Positions 22,367 through 35,953 of a stretch of DNA of 64,000 nt are shown here, piece by piece. The notes under the pieces are model-generated. The model was not told the DNA's origin. It saw only the letters and a list, made by a program, of their open reading frames with translations, and made no database searches. This stretch comes from Anopheles merus (Eukaryota > Arthropoda > Insecta > Diptera > Culicidae). Position 1 is the stretch's first letter. Each line of letters starts with the position of its first letter. The stretch spans positions 45,292,697 through 45,356,696 of the forward strand of contig NC_054084.1 of the NCBI RefSeq assembly GCF_017562075.2, read 5' to 3'. Position numbers and translations under genes: made by a program.

Positions 22367-24091
22367 CAGCGGTCGGCAAACTTTTGAGGCAAAGGGATAA
22401 TTTTAGTAAATGATCGAGTGCCGCGGGCCAGGTGAATGCGGTTTTTTTATTATTACGCTTAAATTATTACATTTTAATCTTTTAGAAACATTTTATGGCC
22501 GGTGTCGTAGTACAGTCGTCAACTCGTACGACTTAACAACATGCCCGTCATGGGTTCAAGCCCCAAATGGACCGTGCCGCCATACGTAGGACTGACTATC
22601 CTGCTATGGGGGGATCAATAAGTCACTGAAAGCCAAGCCCACAAGTAGTGGTACAGGCAGGCCTTGACCGACAACGGTTGTTGAGCCAAAAGAAGAAGAA
22701 ATATTTTAGGTATTATTGTTGTTTTTCTGTAATTATATCATCAAAGTATGGTTCAAAATTCATGATACCTACTTTAAAAACTAATTTTAATCTTTAATCA
22801 TTTGAGAATCGGCAATAGATGGCCAAAAATGTGATCAGTCAAAACATAACAAAAAGGGATCAAAATAGCTTCCTGAAGACCCCATCCTCCCATGCCGCAA
22901 AAAATATTTAAGATATTCCGGGGATGATACGAAAGTCTGAACGGCTGAAAAATTCTCGAAGTAAAAATAAATTCAGTAATATTAACAATGCTTTATGGGT
23001 AAGTAATGCCATGTCAGATCAATTGATAATGGATTCCTTTTAAAAAAGCACTTTGATAATTGTTGTACTCGTAAACAGCAACAGTGTGGAATCGTCGTTC
23101 TCGTTAAAAAACAGAGATTTTTAATTATTTGTTTTTGCTTTCAAATACGATCGAAATTATCCCTAAAATAGTTTAAAGGGAAACCAACTGATTTGTGTCA
23201 AATTAAGAAAAACGAATAAAACAAAATAAAAATTATCGCGTGAAAATGTATGGAGCTGTTTCACTATATTTTAAATTTTGTAGTGCATGTTTTGCGTTGG
23301 TGAAAGTCTAATGCTCTCCCATCAAATGCAAGCCGCATTCAAAACATTAAATAAATTTATGGTAACCAGGCTTTAGAATATCTTATCAATATTAAATTTC
23401 GTGTGCGATTTCCTTCATTCCGAAAGTCTTATTGTCGTGTTGAAGCAATGTTAAAATTACATAATGGTTGCATTAACAAAATTGACAAATTAATAGGTTT
23501 ATCATGGGATTATCTTCACCCGCTCTAAAAGAAAGTTAATTGCACTTTGAATAGTCGTATCCCATGATACAACAGACATCCTCTATCAGTACCCTCACCT
23601 TGACACCTCTATCAGTCAAACTCTAACCATGATGACCAAAAAAGTGAACCAACCAACGTAGGAGCGTGCGCGATCAACGAATGACGCCCAGTAGCGTCTT
23701 AAATGGACTGCGTACACAAGTCTGTCGTCGCATAAGAATGTGTCTGCGTTTTGGTCACCAACATCTTGGTACTATTAGGAAACAATCAAAGCATCGCAAG
23801 AGAGCCCAGGTTCATTTTTTGAGGTTTCAAAAGAAGCTAAAAATGAAGACAGAGGTACAAGTGGCTACATTACTGGGTTATCTGGGCCGGGCGATCGATC
23901 CGTCATTCCATAGTACTTTATTTATGTTGAAAGAGTACGATGGTATAAAATATTATTCTAAAAAATATTCAGTAATTTGTATACGAACAGTTTCTTCCCA
24001 TCTTTCAAAATCAGTCAAAACCTTTCGCGGGCCGGATTAAATGTTGCGGCGGGCCGCATTTGGCCCGCGGGCCGGACTTTGCCGACCGCTG
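22367..24091. mobile_element. hAT-type DNA element, probably non-autonomous, with 8-bp target-site duplication
   Basis: The termini are CAGCGGTCGGCAAACTTTTG on the left and the inverse CTTTGCCGACCGCTG on the right, with a CGGGCC-rich subterminal block (GCCCGCGGGCCGGAC) typical of hAT elements. The direct repeat ATCTAGGC flanks it at 22359-22366 and 24092-24099, exactly the 8 bp expected for hAT. It carries a SINE at 22496-22698. No frame shows a hAT transposase dimerisation or catalytic motif; the 124-codon frame at 23666-24040 is unrecognised and runs into the terminal GC-rich block. Without the SINE the element is about 1.5 kb. Confidence 0.9.
22496..22698 (+). mobile_element. tRNA-derived SINE inserted in the hAT element
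   Basis: Same family as the 6.3-kb copy, with the B box GGTTCAAGCCC and a (GAA)n-like tail. The flanks AAACATTTTA (22486-22495) and AAATATTTTA (22699-22708) look like a 10-bp target duplication with one mismatch. This makes it the youngest layer of the nested stack. Confidence 0.9.
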
Positions 24092-24439
24092 ATCTAGGCT
24101 GTAAATTGCAAGCTAGTTTTGTGTGTCGTTTTGTATGGAGTGTTTACATGATTTCAACCTCGTACTGTCAAACTGCTTACAAAAAATTTACTAGAATCGT
24201 GAAGGGCCCCAGTATTAGAATAGAAGATTTATTAAGATTAGGATAGAAGGCGACAAAATCGTCTTTGGATAATAAATTGATCGGGTCTAGGATAGGCCAT
24301 CGGCTTTAGACTGATTAAATAGGAGCGATGAACGCTGTGGCTAAGTAGAAAGAAAAAAGTAATGTAAGGACCGAACGCTCACGAAATACCCTCTTTCTTA
24401 CGCGTTCATAATTTCCTAATCTTAATTAAACAAATAATG

Positions 24440-24966
24440 GGGGCCTTCACGATTCTAGTTTGTTTTTTGTATGGAGTTTGACAGTTGGAGGCTGAAATCA
24501 TGTAAACACTCCATACAAAACCACACAAAAAACTAGCCTGCAATTTTCAGTCTAGATTATTCTAGCCACAAAGCTAGAATTAGATTCGAGTACCTACTCG
24601 AAAACACGGTGTTGTTTACATTTATCCCAAGGTGCATTAAATAGATCAGGTGGTATAATCTGGAATCAAAGTGTATGTAGTCCAGGTGGTCTCATGGCAT
24701 TTTTTTATAACCAATTTTGAACATCACTTTTTGACATAACTAGTGAAAACTTTAGCTCCAACGAGCTTTGACGAATACACAAAACACTCTTAAAATCATC
24801 ATTCAGAAGGAGAAGCGATAAACATCAGCCTTCTGAATTCATACACCTTGGGATAAGCCCACCTGTATATTGTACTCACATAGATAGCTGCTTGAAAACT
24901 GCCATACAATACAAACAGCTGACAGGATGAAATTTCAGCCTGCTAACTTCAAACGGAAAGGGCCCC
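24440..24966 (+). mobile_element. GGGGCC-ended MITE, complete copy with 4-bp target duplication
   Basis: It runs from GGGGCCTTCACGATTCTAGT to AAACGGAAAGGGCCCC (527 bp) and is flanked by AATG on both sides (24436-24439 and 24967-24970). The left part has an internal foldback: TTTTTTGTATGGAGTTTGAC against ACACTCCATACAAAACC. There is no coding sequence. The superfamily is not certain; the terminal GGGGCC with a short duplication does not settle it. Confidence 0.85.
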
Positions 24967-24970
24967 AATG

Positions 24971-26104
24971 TTAAAAAAAACTTTGGCATTTGAATCGACG
25001 GACTTGGATTTGAGAAAAGCCTGTTGCAACATACAGTGACGGATTAACACGAGTGAAAGCTCTAAGCGATCTTTCGTAGCGATTCTTCGGAGGTAGCCTC
25101 AACATTGGAATTCCATACCAACACCGGAGCCTGGTTTTTGCACTGTGGCCCCACGTCACCACTTGGTGTGCTTGAACCTCCCGTAAAGACACTGTCAGGA
25201 TTTACCACTTCGCTTTATAGCTCAGAATGTTTATGGCTTACTGTTCGTCTCTTTCGCCAAACAAACTCAAGATCCTAGGCTCATGTAGCAAGAAGATCTT
25301 CTTCTTTTTTGACACCTCGATTTTGCAAGGTCTGTCTAAGCTACTGATAGTGTTGCAACCGAAACCTTACAAAAGGAGAGAAAATTCGTAAGAAAATAGG
25401 TTAAAATAACTGAATAGATTAAACAATAGGACTCATAAGACAAACCAGAGAGTTTATTATAAACAAATTGGTGGCATAAAATTACCTATTTTTTTGGCAA
25501 CAGCAAAGGTACAACAGACAGCTTTTACGTTTTGCTGTTAGTGACTTTATTGATTTACTTATATCAGGACAGTTAGTCTAGCGTATAAAATGCTCAGTGA
25601 CAACTACATCACTATTTCATTTTTTATCGTCTCAAAGTCTCTATAAAAAAACTTTTTTAATTCAATATAGCTCACATTCGTTCTTCAAGTTTTTAGCGAT
25701 TTAACAGACTGTGGAGTAGTCTTTGGAGCGCAACCACGACTCCGATCCGATTTTATTTCGTTGTGTTTTTTGTCTTTCGCTTTGTTTGTTTTATGTCATC
25801 ACTGCTGTGGAGCCTATATAATGCTCGATTTCCTACAAAAATATGTCTCCGTTTATTGATGTTAAAATTGTTCATTCGAAGCTTCTATCGTTCGAAGATA
25901 GCAGAAATTCTTTCCGATCTCAAGGATGACGTTGTGCACGATAGCACTGCTTCCCAACCTAGTCCAAAGATAGCAAGAGTCTTCTAACAAACACTTCGTC
26001 TTCGTCGTATTTATCAACAATCTAACTATTGATTCTATACGTTGTCATACAATCTAAATCAGTACTTTATCATTAATCATTTTTCAAGTACTTTTTTATT
26101 TTTA
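24971..26104. other. Sequence without a supported gene
   Basis: A minus-strand open frame at 24971-25192 (contains KNRYERSLRAF and RVNPSLYVATG) reads like a fragment of a real protein, possibly a transposon relic, but I cannot place it. The rest is AT-rich. Confidence 0.3.
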
Positions 26105-26262
26105 TGCCCGTCATGGGTTCAAGTCCCGAATAGACCGAACCCCCATACGTAGGATTTACTATCCTACTATGGTAACAATAAGTCACTGAAAGCCAAGCTC
26201 ACTTCACTAGTGGGTACTGGCAGACCTTGACCGACAGCGGTTGTTGTGCCAAAGAAGAAGAA
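26105..26262 (+). mobile_element. tRNA-derived SINE, 5'-truncated copy
   Basis: Starts at ATGCCCGTCATGGGTTCAAG, so the A-box part is missing, and continues through CATACGTAGG, CTATCCTACTATGG and CAGACCTTGACCGAC to an AAGAAGAAG tail. Truncation at the 5' side fits aborted reverse transcription. Confidence 0.85.
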
Positions 26263-29200
26263 CCCAGAGTGTGATAAATTTATCCAGTAAATCACTTCTG
26301 ACACAAGTCAACAGCTAAACATAATTCTTTACTATAAGTATTGCTTCAAATTGTAAGATCATTTCGAGTCTTGTCTGTGTTTTTTGAGTATTCATTAAAC
26401 AAGAAAAAAACATTAATTTGATAAAGAGATCATAAAATTTACAAAATAGTACTCTGCATGTAGATACATAAATTATACTCGACTGTCATACATGTTTGTT
26501 TCAGGTAAGCTAACCTCGATTTTTGAAACAAATAGCATAGTAAACATGTCAGAAAAAGTTTTTGCAATATAAACTTACCCATTCATTCCCATAAACCAGT
26601 ACATTGAAAAAACAGCTGCACTCAAATTAAAAGGTATCCAGCACCTACCAAACAAACAGCTCGTCTATTGCATAGCTGCTGAAAGGAAAACCGCAATAGC
26701 GCCGCGTTTGAATTGGTTTAAATGTTTTGCAACACTTTTCGTGCCATAAATTGATCATCGTTCCTTTGTGGTTTGAGCCCGAGCGCTAATTTATTATATC
26801 AATTTCTTTAATTAACCTACCTTTCCGCTCGGACCACCTACTGAAAGTGGACTGTCTACAACACCTGCCTGAATTGTTGACCAGGACCATTGCTCCATTG
26901 CTAGTCTATTACCCGCTGCAAATATGCAAATATTGACTTCTGGTGCCATCGAAGGTGACAAACGCACACGATTTTAATATCGATAATTGCAATGCTGCTA
27001 CTATTGACTCATTTTAAACTTAGTTGGTTTCAGCTTGGCGTTCATTGAAATGGATGGTAAAAAAGTACCTCCCGTACGAAAAGAATGATATATGTCCGAG
27101 TGAAACTTTCACCAACCTATAATATTATGTTTGTTTTGATCTCATATCTGAACTTTCATTTTATATATTGATTCAATTGATGGCAAATCAATGACAGCAA
27201 ACTTTTGGACTCGAATAAGTAAAGTTCGTGTTATTTTTGCTATAAACTTTTTATCCCCAGACATATCAGATATGTTATATCACGCATATAAATCCATGTG
27301 TCCATGTGTCCCTAAGCAGCATGTTCAATGGAAATATATAAGCTTAGAAAAACATGCATTTTAAGACAATTATTTCATTTTACAAAATGCCTGGAGTGTT
27401 AAACATTATATCATGCATCCTTTATTTACAATAAATAAACAGGTAGCAATTAACTTATAAGCATTACACCGATTCGTGCTAAAACTAACTAAAATTGCCA
27501 TTTACGTTACGTGTAACGTTTAAATGCGATACGAAATAATCATGTTTGCTGCTATCAAATTAGAAGAATTGATTTAGCTTTATCTTATCTTATACATCAC
27601 CAATAAAGTGTAACCGCATAGTAAATCAATCAGCTACAGCTGTATTAAGTAAATGTATAAGTGTATAGAGCTAACTAAGTTATAGTACCGTTGCACATTT
27701 TTAGAAACACGTGCTTGCCTGCATACTGAGCTACAACCGCTGCAATAGCTAAAATACGTGGTTAAATTAAATTCAACTGAGCCCGAAAAGATTTTCTGCA
27801 TACAAAAACTCACGAAAGGAAAACAATATGTGCTTCCTTTTGTCGAGATGCCTTTGTACGCAATTCACTTTTGTTTTGTCATCCAATTTCATAAGTAAGT
27901 GAGGAATAACATTATTCCAATTAAAAAGAGACAGTCATCTAAACTGTTTTTCTTATTCTTCAATGTTACATTTATTTTTGTTTACTATTTTAAAAATTCA
28001 CCCCTTTGTTAAAGTCCCCCTTAGATATTCGGAAACTCAACACTTTAAGGGGTTGTTTTCCTAGGCTAAAACGTTCATAGAATGTTAAACAAAAAACGCA
28101 AAAAAGTGATCAGAAAGTGAGTTGTAACGTAGCATTCAAGTAAGCACCAGTTTCACAGAGTGAGCAAAGCACCAACAGACAAACAAAAGAAACTACCCGC
28201 TATGGGTTACTTGGACGATCACTTGAGTCACAGCCCAAGGACGAGTGCTGCATATTATTTGCCATCAAAGAATCATAACAGTTAAAAAGTGAAAAGTCAT
28301 TCGGCGCATATGGCATTTTTTCGCCCGTTCACCACACGCAAACACACACGCTGAGGATTCGGATCGACCTTTTGGTTTTATATGCGCACACAAGAGCAAC
28401 ACTTGCCATGCTGATTTGGGGCTGAAACGCAAAAGGGACTGTGTTGCGTCAGGATGAAAAGGCATATCTTCTGATGGCAGGCGGGCCGGGACTACTGCGC
28501 TTTGGAGACAGTTTTGTTTTTAAGTATTCCAAGCACATACCGTCGATAAGAAGCAGAGTTAGTAATATTCATGCGGTCGTATCATTTTACGCGGCAGCAT
28601 TCGTACGAACTATACGATGGGAAAGTTTTTTCTCCCTTTCTTGGTGAACAGTTTATCCGCAACATTATGATTTCGCTTAGGAGATGTTCTTGCTGCAAGT
28701 ATCGTTTGCGTAGCCAACTGTTGATTACTTCCAGGACGATTGTGGCTGTTTTCATGCGAGAGTAATTATTTCGTTAAATAGAATAAAGGCAATTCATAAT
28801 TCGAAAGATGGGAATACTACGTAGCTCAAACTATTTAAACTAATTTATTTGTAGCAGATTCTACTGTATGTGTATTATATTCAGTGTTGGTGAAATAGTG
28901 CAAGTTGTATTAATTAGGTATTTTAACATACAGGAAGATTATTCCTTTAATAAGACTTTTCTTTTTCCAACCAACGAACTGCAATTTCAGCTTGTCAGTG
29001 GAGCAATAAACATCATTGGGGTAGTATCCATGTGCCAGTTACAGTTTGCCATATTGGATTTCAGAAATTGTGTACAGAATGCATTTTAAAATCGATTTGT
29101 ATTTTTGTTTCTCTGTTTTATATAAGTAATTAAATCTAAAAAAAAACCCTATCCAAATAATTTTTAACCTTTTGTGGTACAATATTTATTCTTCAGCAAA

Positions 29201-29281
29201 ATAATTCAATCCTTCATTAGCTAACCTGATCGCGTTTACGTCGAATTGGCGTTTTTTCCATATTTTTCAGCCGGAAATAAT
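26263..29281. other. AT-rich sequence, nothing recognised
   Basis: No supported exon, RNA gene or dispersed repeat. Confidence 0.35.
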
Positions 29282-29385
29282 GTAGACTGAAATACTGAGG
29301 CTAGTTTGGTTATGGTTTTGTATGGAGTGTTGACATTATTTCAGCCACCAAGTATCAAACTCCATATAAAACAGCTGGCTGATAT
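29282..29385 (-). mobile_element. GGGGCC-ended MITE, internal fragment (antisense)
   Basis: GGCTAGTTTGG, TTTTGTATGGAGTGTTGACA and TCAAACTCCATATAAAAC follow, in antisense, the left ~100 bp of the 24440 copy. The GGGGCC terminus is absent and divergence is high, so it is an old fragment. Confidence 0.6.
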
Positions 29386-32300
29386 CCTAAAAGCCCGCAG
29401 TATTTGACGTTTTTAATTTATTTTTCTTTTCATTTTTTGTTGCCTACCCTAATACATCAATTTACTTTTACTGTCTGCTGCTATTGATATTTTATATGTT
29501 CTGATCTTATCTTAATTTCCTTAACAAATTCAAATAGCCGAAATAGTTTAATACACGTAAATTGTACAATACTGATGCAAATAAGATACATTTATTGCTA
29601 ACAAATATCACCACTCCTGAACTAGTATCACCTGCACATGTTACTGTGAATGCGACATGCCTCCTACCTGGTGTTAAATGTTAACAGGATCACATTTAGA
29701 CCATTCCCATTACTAGAAAACATATCACTTCAAAGCCGATTAACGATGCGTATAACTAATCACACATCCATTTCCATTTTCGAAACTAATTTTCAACATT
29801 GTCCTTGCGTCGTTCGTCGTGTATCATGGTGCTTCATATCACGTAAATGGTGACAGAAATTTAATTACGATTGTGTTACACCATTACAGCCACCGTATCT
29901 CTATTCACATCGATTCTCGGGGCCGCCGCCCCGAAAGTCCCTCAGAAATCGAATCATCCGAATGGCGGGTGTCCTGTGCGGTAATGTGAGATTTTCGACA
30001 GCAGCACGATGGTCACGGTGAAAATATCATTTCCTGTTGCCAATCACAGGTGTAATACTCATTGACAACACACTCACAAACACCTTTTTAGCGATGGTGT
30101 GGAAACAAACCAACAACAACAAAAAAGCTCATACACTCTCAAATAGAACTTGCAGGTGAATAGGGACACTTCATCCGCAAGGGACCTGGTTTCGAGCAGC
30201 GAGAATGGTTTAAAGAAAGAAACACTATCGGCACTTCCAATCCTTACTCCGTAAAGGTTCTTCCGGACATCCGGAGTGAATATAGGAAGTTTGTGAAGAA
30301 GGTTAGGAAAACCAACATGTGCCTTGACGGCCGTCCAAGAGGTAACGCCTTCGGAAGTAGGATTGGGGATATTTTCCTACATTTGCTTGCCTTCTTTTGA
30401 ACACGAACAAGCTCCTCTGGGTGCCAGCGCAAAATGAATGCGAAAGAAATCCAACTCAAACGGTATGGTTGATTCGTGAATGGGCGACATTTCTTTCTTG
30501 GTTTGGCTACATTTCTACCATCGGAATATCGCTCCCAGTGTCGGTACTTTTGACAGTAAACAACTTGACACATTGTACGAAAATTCCGTCCACTATTAGT
30601 CTCAACTATATTCTCGTTTGGCTTCCCATTGACCAGGGCGAATGAATAATGGCTTTCCGATAGAGAACATAAATCTTTCCCGGGATTGCTATGCATCGAA
30701 TGTTGAATGGCGGGCGTCCCGGTGCTCAACCAAACTGCACATTGACGGCTCCTCCCGGCACGGGACCCAATACACAAACACGCGCACATACATATACACA
30801 GCTCGACGATGAGCTCAATTTGGGGATGGATATATTTACGGATAACTTAACGCCGATGGCAATGTGGAATCAACTCGTACGATGATTGAAGTGTTTTCCG
30901 GATGCATTAACATGTCCATCGTACTGGGCCAAGGATGTTCAATAACGCTCAAGACGCCAACGTTCTCTAATGGTCTTTGGTGTGAATAAGTACAGAGTGA
31001 GAGCACAGTGGAACGACAAGGCTAGTTGAGAGGTCCTTATGATGGTGCACAGATAGAAGCTGTAAGGCGCAGAGAACTGAATGGGACGATTTGATAAATG
31101 TGTGGTCGTTAGTGTAGGCGAGCAATCAATGCGCCTAATTGGAGGGCACTGGTGCAGTTCAGGGTTAATTATTCAATTTCAAGGCAAATATTGGGACAGG
31201 ATGAAAGTTTACTAGTTAATGTATTACATTTAATTAAATGAACGTATGTTAATCAAGCTTTTTACACCCCACTCATGCTATTGCTTTTTTATTGTGCAAT
31301 CTATCAACAAGTACATCTAGCTATTAATCCACAATAATTTCATTCTCAAAACGGATATTTTCAGATATATTAACATATATTTTGTTAGAAAAAAAACCTT
31401 CTTTTGTGTGCGTGTCTTCACAGCGCTTTTTGCTACTTGCGCAAACCCACGTGTCATCCAAGTCGGCCACAAGATTTATGGGTTTGCACTTGAAAGTCGC
31501 GACAAGCGTGATTCTCTTCGAGCACATTCAAGCAGCAGAACGAAGGCAGCTTTGGAAAATGTACTCACCCATTTACGCCCTGATAACCGGTACCATCCGT
31601 ACCGAACGTTTTGCACCTGTAAAGGTGGCGACCGGTTTCTTCCTGCTTTTATCAGGACATTTTTTATATCTTGCAAAACATTCTAAAACAGCATAAAAAC
31701 CTGCTTTGCCGATCGGAAAAGCAAGAACTTGCGTTGCTACCTTATGCTTGTCTCGCCCTCCTGGACCGACCCCATACCGTTTGATGGCTTAAGTCGTTAT
31801 AATTAATGATGATTTCTCGCTTACTGTAACTGCGGGCGATCTCCTGTCCGAATGCATGGAGCAGCACGATTGCTCCCATGGAAAGAACCGAAAGCGACAG
31901 AATGTGATGCTTTTGTACTCTCGATTGCTCCAAGATCTTTTCTGATTTATTTGCAGAAGCACACATCTTTTAATGATAGCAAACCATTTTTTTTTCCTTT
32001 TGTTGTTGTGCCGCTATTATTGAATGTGTGTTTTTTTTTACTTTAAAACACAAACACATCAAATATCTTTTCTTCAGGTCATTCGGGTCGGGTTTAGCGT
32101 GTACTTCCGTCATCTGGTGCATGCAAATAAAATCAAAACTAAATCCACTGGAGGAAGTGTGCTGGAGGTAGCACGGTTGTACGCAACACGAGTGCCGCCA
32201 AACATTGTTTGTTTGATTTTCTGCACCCAAAATGGTGGAAAACGTCCTGCCGTAAGGATGAAAAGAAGCGTAGGTCTTTGTTTGTTTGTTCTTTCTTGCC

Positions 32301-35300
32301 TTTGTGTGCATACTTAAATGGTGAAAGGCCTGAAACATTAATCATGCCGGAAGAGCTTTGAAAGAAAGCTTCTCTTGCGCCGCGGACTGACCCTCTGCAG
32401 AAGGATGAGCAATAAAAAAAGCTGTATATACTATGTCAACTGACAGTACGCAGAGAAAACAGTAATCCATATGCTTACCGCAGGAAAAATGATACCTGCA
32501 AACGTGCGCTTTTAGAAACAGAAGACAAATATAAACATAGAAATATGTTGGATTTCGTGATGGTTTGACTATCCAAGCGAAAGATTAAATTAACAAGTTG
32601 TAAAAAGAAAATTTCATATTTTTTTTTCATTTGTTCATGTACTACAGAATAGGAATAGATAATGGAATATAGATGTTTAAAATCGCAGTATTGCGTCTTG
32701 CAAATCTATTTTGACTGTAAATGACTACACCGAGGCATAAATCAAGCGGCACATTGTATAATTTGCTTTAATTTATGTTTCCCCTATTCTCCCCGTGGAA
32801 CTCTTTCAAATCGCGTCCAAATTGCGTAACATTCAGCCCCTCCCCCCTCCACGAATCGGAGTAAAGCCCATTCAAGTACCTGACTCCGACATTGGGTTCC
32901 ACCGATGTAAAGAATTATCTTTTCAATTATCGAAATTTCCAACGAGTACCATAAATCCTTCGCGAGTCTGTGCAACCGTAGCCGTTGCGCCACGGCCACG
33001 TCACTCGAACGCACCATCAGAGATTTCCGTTCGGGCCGATTTATGCTTCACTGACAGCTGAACTCTATTAAACATTTTCTTGCAGAGTAATAAACCACTT
33101 CATACACTAGAAAACCCCAAATTCCCAACCCGTCCTGGGGACGGAGCATTTTGCCCGGTTTCCAAAGCCTATATAAATACGGCCCAGTTTCAAGAGAGCC
33201 CCGCAAACGGGAAGCTTGCAATCCCTGGAGAATCCATTGAATGTGCGCTTCTTTTCATCACTGTTTGGTTCGCCTGAGAAATGGACCGGGTCTGGTCCGG
33301 GAGTGCAAAAATTGTCGAACCACTGCAGCAGTACTTAGCACGAAATCAGCAACACAATTCTCTCCCGCTTTTGTTCATTTTTGGTTGCCAGCACACCACT
33401 TATGTTTCGTTTCGAGCACTTGTGAACTACTTTCTGTGGGAATATCTCAAAGACGGTATCGTACTGGTACCACATTGTGCGCGGAGAGCAATTAACGCAA
33501 CGGGTTTACTGGTTGCTTCAATTCACTTCGTTAAATTAACAATACGTTTAATTTTTTATATTTTTTTGTGGCAACATTTTTCTGGAATACATAACATAAA
33601 CTAATTGACTATAATTAAAATAAATAATATCGAATTATTAATTATAATGTTATACTAAAAATAGTCAGTAGTAAATGTGTTTTCCTTGAATAACTATCAT
33701 TTACTAGGTTAAGTAATTACATTAACATTTCATCTTTAAGTCTTACAATTGACTGTTATTAAAGTGTTTCATAGGAAAGTTTAAAAAATTATGCACATGG
33801 TGGTTTTCTAGATCATTATTATGCATCGCAGATCAGCTTATGCATCGAACTAAAAAAATATAACAATTATCTGTAAATTATATTATTTACATTATTTACT
33901 TCATAATATAGTAATTTAATTAGAACAGTTACGTTAGATGATGAGCCATCACCGTCTTGTTAAGAAACAAAGAAAAAATAGATCAAAAAATTAAACAATT
34001 TTTGTATCAGACTAAGATTGATCAAATAGAAAGTAAAACATGTATTTAATTATCAACCGTTAAGTAATGCAAGGAACAATGCTACCTTTCACTCACTGTA
34101 CGACCTTGTATCCTTTTGTTATTTCTAATAAAATCAGCAACATCTCCCACGAGGCCTCCCAATAATTGACCAACGACGACCCTTTCCCTGCTCTACCCCG
34201 GGCTGAATTTTCCACCATCTAAAACTCAGACTGCTTCTTTGGACCTTTTTATGTCAAGATTGAACGATATTTGACCACCGCCATGCCAATGTTGAATTGA
34301 GAAATTAAAAATTTATTTTCAATTTCATCAACGCTCACTTTACCGTTTCGTATACGCCTACGAGGCACTTTCCATGCCGGATCACATTCACAATGCTGTA
34401 TTTTCTAGCATTTTCCCTACGCGCGCCCTCATTCACACATACAGACACACACACACACACACACCAACGCCGCCCATTTCAGTTTTCGGTTATTTTCTAT
34501 GTTTTCTTATCACAGTTTGTCCTCCTCTGTGATTTCTATTGTTAAGGCCACTAGCTCAAATATTGTTTCTAACGGCACCTTCTTAGTCACCCGCTCAAGT
34601 TGATGCTGATTGAAGATGGAGGTTTTCTTTTCATGTTGAAAAAAATCAAAAACATCAACGGAAAGAACGGAAATAAGGAGAAAAATGTGCTGTCGCCTGC
34701 TGAACAAGTACTAGAGTCACAGTTCTAGTAATCTTTAATAAATAAAAGGCCTCAAATGGCTCTACCTGCATTAAATATTTGTAATCGCTGCTTGCATAAG
34801 CCACGAGTCAACGATAGATGACGATGGTAGCCTTTTATTCTCTCTCTTTCTCTTTCTCTATTGCCCGCCGGTCACAAATCTCACCAGGGAAGGTCAATTT
34901 CTTCGGGGAAAAACTCGTGGCAAGTATAATTTTCCTCATCAACCCAAAGACCCTTGAGCTGGTAGTGTGCTATGAGTGTGTATGTGTGGGGGTAATTTTG
35001 TATACAAGTTGATTCAGTTCTATAGAGTTTTAAACAGATGAATGGTGTTCATTTTGGTTCATCAAACTTCTACTCCCTAGGAAGAACGGTCATAGTCGTT
35101 TGCAAGAATTAAAATAAACGATTTGAAGATGTATCTTGAGTGAAGTGTATGTTGTGAACAGGGATTTTGTTTTGTATTTGCCAATTGATTTGGCTTTATT
35201 GATATCGTATTTAGGACAGCGTAGGAAGAACATTTTATCCCTTCGTACACGGATTATTCGATACATCTTACAATACTCTACTATTTCACCTTTTAAACTT

Positions 35301-35539
35301 GCCTGCAGCCCAGGATCTTTAAACAAGGATCGAGTCAGAGCGACCCCTAAAACCTTTTTAAATGTCAAACCTGTTGAATGACAATAGCGAACACATGTTA
35401 TCTTTATACTCACACTATCCAAAGTATGGTAGACGATTATGTCATGCAAAGAGATAATTGTTTTCCAAACAAAATTTACCATTTTATTCAAAACATTTGT
35501 TGATTGGAGAGGATATTCAATAAAGTAAGGTACGTTTCA
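29386..35539. other. Long stretch without a supported gene
   Basis: Several open frames (30.2-30.8 kb minus; 31.4-31.7 kb and 33.1-33.6 kb plus) give no recognisable protein. A good acceptor (TTTTCTTGCAG, ending 33085) is followed by an open frame to 33277, but no donor partner or family match supports it as an exon. Short (CA)n at about 34445-34465. Confidence 0.3.
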
Positions 35540-35750
35540 ACCGGTCTCGTGGCTCAGTCGTCAACTCGTACGACTTAACAACATGCCTGTCATGGGCTCA
35601 AGCCCCAAATGGACCGTGCCGCCATACGTAGGACTGACTATCCTACTATTAGAGGTAATCCAAAAGTCACAGAAAGCCAACCCCACACAAGTGGTACTGG
35701 CAGGCCTTGACCGACAATGGTTGTTGAGACAAAGAAGAAGAAGAAGAAGA
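35540..35750 (+). mobile_element. tRNA-derived SINE, near full-length copy
   Basis: The head CCGGTCTCGTGGCTCAGTCG gives the best A-box of the family in this window (TGGCTCAGTCG); the B box is GGGCTCAAGCC. It ends in AAAGAAGAAGAAGAAGAAG. No clean target duplication was found; it may be slightly diverged or lost. Confidence 0.88.
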
Positions 35751-35953
35751 TACTTTATTCTTGATTAAGTTATATCGGTCGTCTTGAGAGTGTGTATGAC
35801 CAAGTTAGCTCTTCTGATAGCACCACTTGCTCGTATATTTTTATTCATTATAATCTGCCATTTAACTAATATTATCGCAAATATTTCTCTGGCTTCCTCA
35901 GCCCTGTATTTGAGTAAGAAGTGAGAATTCTCATCAGCAATAGTAACACGAAT

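Larger units (their letters stand above)
21940..24210 (-). mobile_element. GGGGCC-ended MITE, complete but interrupted by a hAT-type element (antisense)
   Basis: Reading inward from 21940 (GGGGCCCTTTCCGTTTTAAG) the sequence is the reverse complement of the 24440 copy. It breaks at 22366 at the hAT insertion, resumes at 24100 and ends GTGAAGGGCCCC at 24210. Removing the 1725-bp insert and one 8-bp duplication leaves 538 bp, in line with the 527- and 545-bp copies elsewhere. AGT flanks both ends, which may be a short target duplication. It has no coding capacity of its own. Confidence 0.85.

Noticed and set aside
23666..24040. 124-codon frame as hAT transposase
   Set aside because: It shows none of the transposase motifs, and its end is made of the GC-rich terminal region of the element.
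30244..30789. 181-codon minus-strand open frame
   Set aside because: No recognisable domain; it overlaps an open frame on the other strand; no acceptor/donor pair found.
33086..33277. Open frame after a good acceptor
   Set aside because: No partner exon, donor or family match; a TATATAAATA inside it has no initiator at the right distance.
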